64,000 nt of DNA, from contig NC_088300.1 in NCBI RefSeq assembly GCF_032854445.1, forward strand, positions 79,339,084 to 79,403,083, in the 5' to 3' direction. Shown here in pieces: positions 22,590 through 34,400 of the stretch. The notes under the pieces were generated by a model. That model ran no database searches and was not told the DNA's origin. It saw only the letters and a program-made list of their open reading frames with translations. The DNA comes from Liolophura sinensis. Its lineage: Eukaryota > Mollusca > Polyplacophora > Chitonida > Chitonidae. Every line of letters starts with the position of its first letter. Within the stretch, counting starts at the first letter, position 1. The position numbers were made by a program, and so were the translations under genes.

Positions 22590-25500
22590 GACTTTCCTTC
22601 CCTGTCATAGTCTGAGATTTCTCTCACGCAGAATCGACAGTGTTTAATGATCATGATCTGTGGTTTCTGCCAGGCAGAGGTCTGAGATTTCTCTCATGCA
22701 GAATCAACAGTGTTTCACAATCATGATCTGTGGTTTCTGTCAGGCAGAGGTGACAATGACTCCAGGTCAGAGTCTGAGATTTCTCTCATGCAGAATCAGC
22801 AGTGTTTCACAATCATGATCTGTGGTTTCTGCCAGGCAGAGGTGACAATGTTTCCAGGTCAGAGTCTGAGATTTCTCTCATGCAGAATCAGCAGTGTTTC
22901 ACAATCATGATCTGTGGTTTCTGCCAGGCAGAGGTGACAATGATTCCCTGTCAGAGTCTGAGATTTCTCTCACACAGAATCAGCAGTGTTTCACAATCAT
23001 GATCTGTGGTTTCTGCCAGGCAGAGGTGACAATGTTTCCCTGTCAGAGTCTGAGATTTCTCTCATGCAGAATCAACAGTTTCACAATCATGATCTGTGGT
23101 TTCTGCCAGGCAGAGGTGACAATGTTTCCCTGTCAGAGTCTGAGATTTCTCTCATGCAGAATTAGCAGTGTTTCACAATCATGATCTGTGGTTTCTGCCA
23201 GGCAGAGGTGACAATGTTTCCCTGTCAGAGTCTGAGATTTCTCTCACGCAGAATCAGCAGTGTTTCACAATCATGATCTGTGGTTTCTGCCAGGCAGAGG
23301 TGACAATGTTTCCTTGTCATAGTCTGAGATTTCTCTCATGCAGAATCGGCAGTGTTTCACAATCATGATCTGTGGTTTCTGTCAGGCAGAGGTGACACTG
23401 TTTCCCTGTCATAGTCTGAGATTTCTCTCATGCAGAATCAACAGTGTTTCACAATCATGATCTGTGGTTTCTGCCAGGCAGAGGTGACAATGTTTCCCGG
23501 TCAGAGTCAGAGATTTCTCTCATGCAGAATCAACAGTGTTTCACAATCATGATCTGTGGTTTCTGCCAGGCAGAGGTGAGAGTGTTTCCCTGTCACAGTC
23601 TGAGATTTTTCTCACGCAGAATCAACAGTGTTTCACAATCATGATCTGTGGTTTCTGCCAGGCAGAGGAAACAATGTGTCCAGGTCAGAGTCAGAGATTT
23701 TTCTCATGCAGAATTGGCAGTGTTTCACAGTCATGATTTGTGATTTCTGCCAGGCAGAGGTGACAGTGTTTCCCTGTCAGAGATTTCTCTCAAGCAGAAT
23801 CAGCAGTGTTTCACAATCATGATCTGTGCTTTCTGCCAGGCAGAGGTGACAATGTTTCCCGGTCAGAGGCTGAGATTTCTCTCACGCAGAATTGCCAGTG
23901 TTTCACAATCATGATCTGTGGTTTCTGCCAGGCAGAGGTGACAATGTTTCCCTGTCAGAGTCTGAGATTTCTCTCACGCAGAATCAGCAGTGTTTCACAA
24001 TCATGATCTGTGGTTTCTGCCAGGCAGAGGTGACAATGTTTCCTTGTCATAGTCTGAGATTTCTCTCATGCAGAATCGGCAGTGTTTCACAATCATGATC
24101 TGTGGTTTCTGTCAGGCAGAGGTGACACTGTTTCCCTGTCATAGTCTGAGATTTCTCTCATGCAGAATCAACAGTGTTTCACAATCATGATCTGTGGTTT
24201 CTGCCAGGCAGAGGTGACAATGTTTCCCGGTCAGAGTCAGAGATTTCTCTCATGCAGAATCAACAGTGTTTCACAATCATGATCTGTGGTTTCTGCCAGG
24301 CAGAGGTGAGAGTGTTTCCCTGTCACAGTCTGAGATTTTTCTCACGCAGAATCAACAGTGTTTCACAATCATGATCTGTGGTTTCTGCCAGGCAGAGGAA
24401 ACAATGTGTCCAGGTCAGAGTCAGAGATTTTTCTCATGCAGAATTGGCAGTGTTTCACAGTCATGATTTGTGATTTCTGCCAGGCAGAGGTGACAGTGTT
24501 TCCCTGTCAGAGATTTCTCTCAAGCAGAATCAGCAGTGTTTCACAATCATGATCTGTGCTTTCTGCCAGGCAGAGGTGACAATGTTTCCCGGTCAGAGGC
24601 TGAGATTTCTCTCACGCAGAATTGCCAGTGTTTCACAATCATGATCTGTGGTTTCTGCCAGGCAGAGGTGACAATGATTCCAGGTCAGAGTCTGAGATTT
24701 CTCTCATGCAGAATCAGCAGTGTTTCACAATCATGATCTGTGGTTTCTGCCAGGCAGAGGTGACAGTGTTTCCCAGGCAGAGTCTGAGATTTCTCTCACG
24801 CAGAATCGGCAGTGTTTCACAATCATGATCTGTGGTTTCTGCCAGGCAGAGGTGACAATGTTTCCAGGTCAGAGTCTGAGATTTCTCTCATGCAGAATCA
24901 GCAGTGTTTCACAATCATGATCTGTGGTTTCTGCCAGGCAGAGGTGACAATGATTCCAGGTCAGAGTCTGAGATTTCTCTCACACAGAATCAGCAGTGTT
25001 TCACAATCATGATCTGTGATTTCTGCCAGGCAGAGGTGACAATGTTTCCCTGTCAGAGTCTGAGATTTCTCTCACGCAGAATCAGCAGTGTTTCACAGTC
25101 ATGATCTGTGGTTTCTGCCAGGCAGAGGTGACAATGTTTCCTTGTCATAGTCTGAGATTTCTCTCATGCAGAATCGGCAGTGTTTCACAATCATGATCTG
25201 TGGTTTCTGCCAGGCAGAGGTGACAATGTTTCCCTGTCATAGTCTGAGATTTCTCTCATGCAGAATCAACAGTGTTTCACAATCATGATCTGTGGTTTCT
25301 GCCAGGCAGAGGTGACAATGTTTCCCGGTCAGAGTCTGAGATTTCTCTCATGCAGAATCAAGAGTGTTTCACAATCATGATCTGTGGTTTCTGCCAGGCA
25401 GAGGTGACAGTGTTTCCCTGTCACAGTCTGAGATTTTTCTCACGCAGAATCAACAGTGTTTCACAATCATGATCTGTGGTTTCTGCCAGGCAGAGGTAAC

Positions 25501-28500
25501 AATGTGTCCAGGTCAGAGTCAGAGATTTTTCTCATACAGAATTGGCAGTGTTTCACAATCATGATTTGTGATTTCTGCCAGGCAGAGGTGACAGTGTTTC
25601 CCTGTCAGAGATTTCTCTCAAGCAGAATCAGCAGTGTTTCACAATCATGATCTGTGGTTTCTGCCAGGCAGAGGTGACAATGTTTCCAGGTCAGAGGCTG
25701 AGATTTCTCTCACGCAGAATTGGCAGTGTTTCACAATCATGATCTGTGGTTTCTGCCAGGCAGAGGTGACAATGATTCCAGGTCAGAGTCTGAGATTTCT
25801 CTCACGCAGAATCAGCAGTGTTTCACAATCATGATCTGTGATTTCTGCCAGGCAGAGGTGACAATGTTTCCCAGTCAGAGTCAGAGATTTCTCTCACGCA
25901 GAATCAGCAGTGTTTCACAATCATGATCTGTGGTTTCTACCAGGCAGAGGTGACAGTGTTTCCCAGGCAGAGTCTGAGATTTCTCTCATGCAGAATCAGC
26001 AGTGTTTCACAATCATGATCTGGCCAGGCAGAGTTGACAATGTTTCCCTGTCATAGTCTGAGATTTCTCCCATGCAGAATCAGCAGTGTTTCACAATCAT
26101 GATCTGTGGTTTCTGTCAGGCAGAGGTGACAATGTGTCCAGGTCAGAGTCTGAGATTTCTCTCATGCAGAATCAGCAGTGTTTCACAATCATGTTCTGTG
26201 GTTTCTGCCAGGCAGAGGTGACAATGTTTCCCTGTCAGAGTCTGAGATTTCTCTCACGCAGAATCAGCAGTGTTTCATTATCATGTTCTGTGGTTTCTGC
26301 CAGGCAGAGGTGACAATGTTTCCCTGTCAGAGTCTGAGATTTCTCTCACGCAGAATCAGCAGTGTTTCACAATCATGATCTGTGGTTTCTGCCAGGCAGA
26401 GGTGACAGTGTTTCCCAGGCAGAGTCTGAGATTTCTCTCACGCAGAATCAGCAGTGTTTCACAATCATGATCTGTGGTTTCTGCCAGGCAGAGGTGACAA
26501 TGTTTCCCTGTCAGAGTCTGAGATTTCTCTCACGCAGAATTAGCAGTGTTTCACAATCATGATCTGTGGTTTCTGCCAGGCAGAGGTGACAATGTTTCCC
26601 TGTCAGAGTCTGAGATTTCTCTCATGCAGAATCAACAGTGTTTCACAATCATGATCTGTGGTTTCTGCCAGGCAGAGGTGACAATGTTTCCAGGTCAGAG
26701 TCTGAGATTTCTCTCACACAGAATCAGCAGTGTTTCACAATCATGATCTGTGGTTTCTGCCAGGCAGAGGTGACAATGTTTCCCTGTCAGAGTCTGAGAT
26801 TTCTCTCATGCAGAATCAACAGTGTTTCACAGCCATGATCTGTGGTTTCTGCCAGGCAGAGGTGACAATGTTTCCCAGTCAGAGTCTGAGATTTCTCTCA
26901 TGCAGAATCGGCAGTGTTTCACAATCATGATCTGTGGTTTCTGTCAGGCAGAGGTGACAATGTTTCCCTGTCAGAATCTGAGATTTCTCTCAAGCAGAAT
27001 AAGCAGTGTTTCACAATCATGATCTGTGGTTTCTGCCAGGCAGAGGTGACAATGTTTCCCGGTCAGAGGCTGAGATTTCTCTCATGCAGAATCAGCAGTG
27101 TTTTACAATCATGATCTGTGGTTTCTGCCAGGCAGAGGTGACAATGATTCCAGGTCAGAGTCTGAGATTTCTCTCATGCAGAATCGGCAGTGTTTCACAA
27201 TCATGATCTGTGATTTCTGCCAGGCAGAGGTGACAGTGTTTCCCAGTCAGAGTCAGAGATTTCTCTCACGCAGAATTGGCAGTGTTTCACAATCATGATC
27301 TGTGGTTTCTACCAGGCAGAGGTGACAGTGTTTCCCAGGCAGAGTCTGAGATTTCTCTCACGCAGAATCAGCAGTGTTTCACAATCATGATCTGGCCAGG
27401 CAGAGTTGACAATGTTTCCCTGTCATAGTCTGAGATTTCTCTCATGCAGAATCAGCAGTGTTTCACAATCATGATCTGTGATTTCTGCTAGGCAGAGGTG
27501 ACAGTGTTTCCCAGTCAGAGTCTGAGATTTCTCTCACGCACAATCAGCAGTGTTTCACAATCATGATCTGTGGTTTCTACTAGGCAGAGGTGACAATGTT
27601 TCCCAGGCAGAGTCTGAGATTTCTCTCACGCAGAATCAGCAGTGTTTCACAATCATGATCTGTGGTTTCTGCCAGGCAGAGGTGACAATGTTTCCCTGTC
27701 ATAGTCTGAGATTTCTCTCATGCAGAATTGACAGTGTTTCACAATCATGATCTGTGGTTTCTGCCAGGCAGAGGTGACAATGTTTCCCTGTCAGAGATTT
27801 CTCTCATGCAGAATCAACAGTGTTTCACAATCATGATCTGTGGTTTCTGCCAGGCAGAGGTGACAATGTTTCCAGGTCAGAGTCTGAGATTTCTCTCACA
27901 CAGAATCAGCAGTGTTTCACAATCATGATCTGTGGTTTCTGCCAGGCAGAGGTGACAGTGTTTCCCTGTCAGAGTCTGAGATTTCTCTCACGCAGAATCG
28001 GCAGTGTTTCACAGTCATGATCTGTGGTTTCTGCCAGGCAGAGGTGACAATGTTTCCCAGTCAGAGTCTGAGATTTCTCTCATGCAGAATCAGCAGTGTT
28101 TCACAATCATGATCTGTGGTTTCTGTCAGGCAGAGGTGACAATGTTTCCCGCTCAGAGGCTGAGATTTCTCTCATGCAGAATCAGCAGTGTTTCACAATC
28201 ATGATCTGTGATTTTTGCCAGGCAGAGGTGACAGTGTTTCCCAGTCAGAGTCAGAGATTTCTCTCACACAGAATTGGCAGTGTTTCACAATCATGATCTG
28301 TGGTTTCTACCAGGCAGAGGTGACAGTGTTTCCCAGGCAGAGTCTGAGATTTCTCTCACGCAGAATCAGCAGTGTTTCACAATCATGATCTGGCCAGGCA
28401 GAGTTGACAATGTTTCCCTGTCATAGTCTGAGATTTCTCTCATGCAGAATCAGCAGTGTTTCACAATCATGATCTGTGATTTCTGCCAGGCAGAGGTGAG

Positions 28501-29200
28501 AGTGTTTCCCAGTCAGAGTCTGAGATTTCTCTCACGCAGAATCAGCAGTGTTTCACAATCATGATCTGTGGTTTCTGCCAGGCAGAGGTGACAATGTTTC
28601 CCTGTCATAGTCTGAGATTTCTCTCATGCAGAATTGACAGTGTTTCACAATCATGATCTGTGGTTTCTGCCAGGCAGAGGTGACAATGTTTCCCTGTCAG
28701 AGATTTCTCTCAAGCAGAATCAGCAGTGTTTCACAATCATGATCTGTGGTTTCTGCCAGGCAGAGGTAACAATGTGTCCAGGTCAGAGTCTGAGATTTTT
28801 CTCACGCAGAATTGGCAGTGTTTCACAGTCATGATCTGTGATTTCTGCCAGGCAGAGGTGACAATGTTTCCCTGTCAGAGATTTCTCTCAAGCAGAATCA
28901 GAAGTGTTTCACAATCATGATCTGTGGTTTCTGCCAGGCAGAGGTGACAATGTTTCCCTGTCAGAGGCTGAGATTTCTCTCACGCAGAATTGGCAGTGTT
29001 TCACAATCATGATCTGTGGTTTCTGCCAGGCAGAGGTGACAATGTGTCCAGGTCAGAGTCTGAGATTTCTCTCACGCAGAATCGGCAGTGTTTCACAATC
29101 ATGATCTGTGATTTCTGCCAGGCAGAGGTGACAATGTTTCCCAGTCAGAATCTGAGATTTCTCTCACGCAGAATCGGCAGTGTTTCACAATCATGATCTG
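22590..29200 (+). repeat. 92-bp satellite-like array, about 71 units, with higher-order structure
   Basis: The unit splits into four 23-bp pieces: ggtttctgccaggcagaggt+gac, aatgtttccctgtcagagtc+tga, gatttctctcacgcagaatc+agc, agtgtttcacaatcatgatc+tgt. Pieces 1 and 3 resemble each other, as do 2 and 4, so 92 = 2 x 46 = 4 x 23. Shorter units of 86 bp and units missing part of piece 1 (atgatctggccagg) recur. A block of about 730 bp (about 23214-23943) is repeated almost identically at about 23944-24673, and parts recur near 25270 and 28630. Each unit has a 66-residue pseudo-frame starting at GTG; this is not evidence of coding. Confidence 0.95.
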
Positions 29201-29204
29201 TTCG

Positions 29205-29475
29205 GGAGTGGTAGATCCAGGATCAATTCTGGGTCCACTCACACGTAAGACTTTAAAATAGGAAGCTGTCACTTCCTCGCTTGGCGTTCAGCATAAAGGG
29301 AATAGTGCAACAACTGGTTGACCCGTATCAGTATAATGGCTCGGACGGGGCGGCTTACTTGCCTTCCGTAAGTTGTCTCAGTGAAGCAGCACTAGATAAA
29401 AGAGCAGTGGAAATCCGTCCTGCAACAAGGAGGCGCATCACATACACCCTAAGGATTCCTTCGTCATCATGTGAC
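29205..29475 (+). mobile_element. Candidate SINE at the edge of the 92-bp array
   Basis: A segment of different composition begins ttcgggagtggtagatccag and contains cctcgcttggcgttcagcat and agtataatggctcgg. I recall similar dispersed repeats from mollusc genomes. It interrupts the array: degenerate 23-bp-type units resume at about 29480-29690. No target duplication was identified. Confidence 0.55.
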
Positions 29476-29479
29476 TAAA

Positions 29480-29695
29480 AACTTTTGGTTTCTCCCAAGA
29501 GACGAGAGTGTTTCCACATTGGAGGCCAGTGTTTCTCCAGAGAGAGGCAAAGATATTTCCCTCACAAGCTTCTCACAAGCAGACGTGAAGATGTTTCCCA
29601 GTTAGCAGCCATATTTCCTCACAGGTAGAGGTGCAAATGTGTTCCCGTCTGTGGTTTCTCCTTGGCAGATTTGCAGTGTTTTCAGTCAATGACCT
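29480..29695 (+). repeat. Degenerate right flank of the 23/92-bp array
   Basis: Units such as gtttctcccaagagacgaga and gtttctccagagagaggcaa echo the 23-bp ancestor but are strongly diverged. Confidence 0.65.
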
Positions 29696-29699
29696 ATTT

Positions 29700-31250
29700 A
29701 CATTAATTTCAACAATGAATGACTGATACAAACTGCCTTCATCAAACTTTGACAAACCAATTGATTTAGACTAACTTCACCAGTCATTGACTCAATTATA
29801 ATAAATTAAACACTGATGTACCTGGGGCAAGCACTGGGTGACTGAGTTGAACCATGGAAGCATATATAACTCCAGGGTTTTTACTGTTTATTGCACACAT
29901 TCTTGAAAACAAGGTTTATATATGCTCATAGATTTCTATATTGACTAATATAAACTACCCACTCAAAGATTTTGACGAACTTCAATAGTGATTTACTGAT
30001 TGTTTAGACTAACTGCCATTGACTGACTAATGTAATGTAACTTCAACATGGCCATTTGAAAATCATTTCAACATTGATTTAGACTGTCTTCAGCATAAAT
30101 TGACGGATTTATTCTAACTTAAACATTTATTGACAAATTTTGACAAACTTCTGGAAAAATGGATGGATTTACACTAACTGTAACACTGATATATATGATT
30201 GGCATATTTAAACTAATTTCAGAGCTGACCGTCTGATTTAGACTCCTTTCAACATTGATTTTCTGATTTAGACTAACTTAAAAATTAATTTACTGGTTTA
30301 CTAAATTCAGTAATGAGTGACTGGTTGAAGCTACATGTTTACCTTCCACACTGATTGACAGGAGCCTGAGTAACTCAGCCAAAAAAGAGTCTGACAGGTC
30401 CCACTCCCGACTAGGCTCAGAACACTGAGAGACTCGTTTAGCCAGCACTTGTGGGCTTCAAATGAAATAGACACAATTAAGATTGAACCTTTGATTACCC
30501 ATTGTGTCACATTCACCTTCTTTTCCCCAATTTCAGCCAAGTTGCCTTCTTTGAGTGTGAATATATATATATATATATATATGGATAATACACTTTACTT
30601 TCATATAACTATCATTTTTGTTTTCTTTTCAAAACCCTGGTAATTCCACATATCATCACCCCCTCTCCATCAACTCAATCATTATTATGTTTTTTTGTGG
30701 GGGGAGGGTGGTGCTGTTTCCATACACGGAAATTGCTATTGAAAACTGAAGAGATATTTTATGCAAATGAAGGACCACTGATCTTCAGTGGTTTTAATTA
30801 CATAAACACCCTGTCAATAACACCTGTCTGATAATTTAAGGGCAAGATATACCTGCTTAGCCACCTGCAAAAAACTTTGAGTTTAATTTTATCAGTTAAA
30901 TGTAGGGAAGAGCTGACAACCTTGAGTGCAAATTTTGAAATGCACCCCAACCCGATCTGAGCTGTAAAACGCCTTCACGGCAGTGGTGCGTTTGTACAGT
31001 AGGTTTTTCATTTACTTTGGCACAATAGCATTTTCGAGACATATTAACATGAACTGGAATATCCCGGTACCTTTCTAAAGAGTTCATACATTAGTATACA
31101 CTGCGTGTTTTAGCCCATCCCAGTCTGAGTTATTTGTCTATAAAGTAACTGAGCAGTCGTATACATGTGCCGTTAGGACCGTACTATGCTTGTGGTGATC
31201 CATTGAGTGAGACGACCTGTCAACCCACAGCCATGTGCTCTTGTTTTCAT
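29700..31250. other. Upstream region of TTC31-like gene
   Basis: AT-rich intergenic DNA with an (AT)11 microsatellite at 30561-30582. No gene recognised. Confidence 0.5.
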
Positions 31251-31280
31251 TTCACCGCTTCTCGGGATTTCTCACTGACT

Positions 31281-31332
31281 GTCACGTGACCAATTTCACA
31301 TGCCTGAAGACAAGATGGCGGATGCGTGGTGA
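31281..31332 (+). promoter_or_regulatory. Probable promoter/5' leader of TTC31-like gene
   Basis: In 50 bp there is a palindromic E-box, gtcacgtgac (31281-31290), an overlapping CCAAT (31290-31294) and aagatggcgg (31312-31321, a YY1-type initiator element), about 90-125 bp before the start codon. The ATG inside the YY1-type motif opens a five-codon upstream frame (31315-31332). Confidence 0.6.
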
Positions 31333-31407
31333 AATAATAACTTGACAGTTTGCTTCAATTTAAATGCATGAAGCGCGCGAATACTCTCGGATGATAAATC
31401 AAGAAAA

Positions 31408-34400
31408 ATGGTATTGTCTACAGAAGACGCATTCGAAGCCCTAGAATTACCATATGGTGAGTATCTAGACCTGGTTACTGATGTCTAGTATGTTGAAAAT
31501 TTAATGAATATTTTTCGTCTGCCACAAAATTTTTGGGGTGCATTTGGCTGATGTTGATCTTGGTTCACTAAAAAAAGAGATGGACTTTGCCCGTGTAGAC
31601 ACCGTTTCAGATGAGATCAGGTTGTGTTTCTTTTGTGTGTTCATAAATGGATTGCCTGGTGAATTGACTGGGTGCATAGATTGTGAACTGACGCATGGTG
31701 CCGGTTTACTTGCACTTCATCTTAACTGGCTAGTTTGGCATATATTGCCATCATTTTATGATCAAGAAATTCGAAAACAAGTTCGAAAGAAGTTCTATTC
31801 TATACGACAATAGCATACAATCAGCCACTTTTATGGTAACGACAATCTTAAATTGTTGACATGTTGTCAATTTAGCTTGTCCCTTTGAATAATTAGATGT
31901 TCCTTCCATAACCCAGAAATATAGACGATGAGATGTGATGGTATGTAGAATCAACTTTAGCTTACAGCCTGTATGGTATAAGGCACTCTTTAACAAGCAC
32001 TGCTTTGTGTTGATAGGTCAGTGAGATTGTGGGTACATGTCATCACATTGCTGCCAATATTACATGATGAAGAATTGTCCTATAATTCCCTGGACAGTTG
32101 CAAATAATGGTGTGTTCCTCTGTATCGTGATTAGTTTGGAAGTGAAGTCCATTTCACTTACACATTCTGACATTCATCGTAACACTAAGTACATGTAGGT
32201 TGTAAATGTGTGACAATAACCCTGTCAAATTTAAAAACAATAGCATATGTAGAATAGTGCATTTGCCACATATTAATAGTTCATTTCGCTTTAGATTCAC
32301 CCTTCTGTAACCATAAATTTGGGTTAAACTTTGTTACCTCCTCTTTTTTGGTGCACTTTCCTGCTGTCTTTGTAGAGAAATCAAGGATGCTAAAATGAGG
32401 CTCAAATACCTAACCTGTTAGAAAGTTTTGCCTGTAACAACACAAGAATACCTCTATGGCAGATCTAAATACACAAAAATAACCTTTTTCAAAGTAGCTA
32501 TCTGAGAAAGTCCTAAGGGTGTGGAAAATTATTTGCCTTATCATGATCGGACCCGCATGTCAGATTTCAGATTAAATCCTGAAAAAAGATAAGATCAGAT
32601 TGACGTCGTTGTTGGACTGTGATTTGGAAGGGGTTTATGAGTGTTCACCAACAACTGACAAAGAAAAAGATCATATGATATGGAATTTACCTGTGCAGGT
32701 AGTGGTCATGGGTTTCCCAGGGGTTCTGCCCAGTTTCCTCCCACCATAATGCTGGTCGTCGTCGTATAAGTGAAATATTCTTGAGTCCGGCATAAAACAC
32801 CAATCAAATAAATAAACCACAAACCAGCAAGTTAATAAGTGTCATCAGTGAGGGTGGTGAATTAAGATGATAGCACCTCAAAATGACATAAATGTGAGCA
32901 GAGGAGGTGAGTTTGATTGCTTCCTAAGAGTGGGAAGTAGGGTAGAGTTTGAAATCCACACCATGTTTTCTTTAAAGACAGGGATGAACTCAGAGTTACA
33001 ATGAATTTCAGAATTTTAATATAGCACATTTGGATTGACTACTCAAAATACATGTGGTTCTCATCTGTCCCGTAGACCCTAGGTTTTTGGGGTTACAACT
33101 TGGTGTTGAGGGGACCTGTCAGTTAATGTCTGTGAAAAAAGGATTCAAACAAAATTTAGCGGGTTATCTTAAGTTTGCATGTAAAAGCGTCTCTTGTGGT
33201 GCAAGGCAGTAAGTTTCTTTAATAAAACTCATTTTGCATGACTGATTAGGAATATACTTTACTGAGAACACGAGGAAAAGTAGGTGAATAATACAAGAAT
33301 ATATTTACTTGATAGGTGTCTTATGATGTCAGTATTCACCCCTTGTTTGGCAGAGTTCAGCTACATGAGTTGTAAGGACTAAACTGAGCCAGTTATAAAG
33401 TCCTCTGTATTTTCACACACAAGTCCAAAACATTGTGACTTTAGGTTACATAACCACCTGACATGCTGCTGTAAAATTGTCAGTGGATAGTTCATTGCAT
33501 GTGGGAACAGGACTGATAATTTAGTGTAATCTGTCTGTTTGTATTTGTGGGATATACATGCATTTGTCGCCACTGCTAAAATCTTAAGTTCCATCAAGTG
33601 TCTGTTCTAAACATAGTTTACATGTTTAGACTTATTACTGTCAGGGACTTTCCAGTTAAAAACCCAGTCATGGTTTCACTTTCAGGTTGATATCCTAGAA
33701 CAGAAGATGTGTATGTTGTTTGAAAATTGTTCCCTTTATCAAGATGGTGACCTTAACATGTCAGATGTACAGTGTTTATGATGTAGTCCTCTTGATTTCA
33801 CAGCTCTTATATCCTGGTTTTTCAAAACAAGTACATGTAACTGATCACCTGATAAAGTCACATTTATGTTAGATTAGGAAAACAGGTTAAAGGTTTATGT
33901 AAATTTTCTGGTTTCATTCATCAGATTGGTTTGTATGCCTGTGCAGCTTCAAGGCCTTTCGTATCGATAAGTACATGTACCTCAGCTGAAGGGCTGTCAT
34001 AAAATTTGTACTTTCAAATTTTGAAGTCAGCATCTCCAAATAAGTTGACTACCTAATATTCAGTGTAAACTACCAGCATTTTCCAAGGGAAATGTCACTT
34101 TATGGTCCATGATGACCACCAACACTACACAGGCTGAGCACTGATAATTAGTGTGTCACACCTACATGTAGCTGGGTATAATTGTGTGAATGAGATAATT
34201 GTGGAAATGTAGGCTTTTCAGGTATTTAAAAAGTTCGAGGATCAAGGATCCGAAATGTTGCTTATGGAGAGCAACTTTTTGTCAACATTCACAACTTCAT
34301 GTTCAAATCTACAAAACAGTTTACACCAAGGCAATGATTGAGTGAATGACTGGTCACTTTTGACAACAGAGTGTTAGTTGGTTCTGGTTATCATGATGGA

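Noticed and set aside
22710-29196. Dozens of 66-codon frames spaced 92 bp apart
   Set aside because: They begin at GTG, overlap each other and follow only the repeat period; no coding signal.
18665-29200. CRISPR array
   Set aside because: The repeats are head-to-tail without unique spacers, and the DNA is eukaryotic.
31538-31813. 91-codon frame in intron 1 of the TTC31-like gene
   Set aside because: No domain, no splice logic, and the exon 1 to exon 2 phase works without it.
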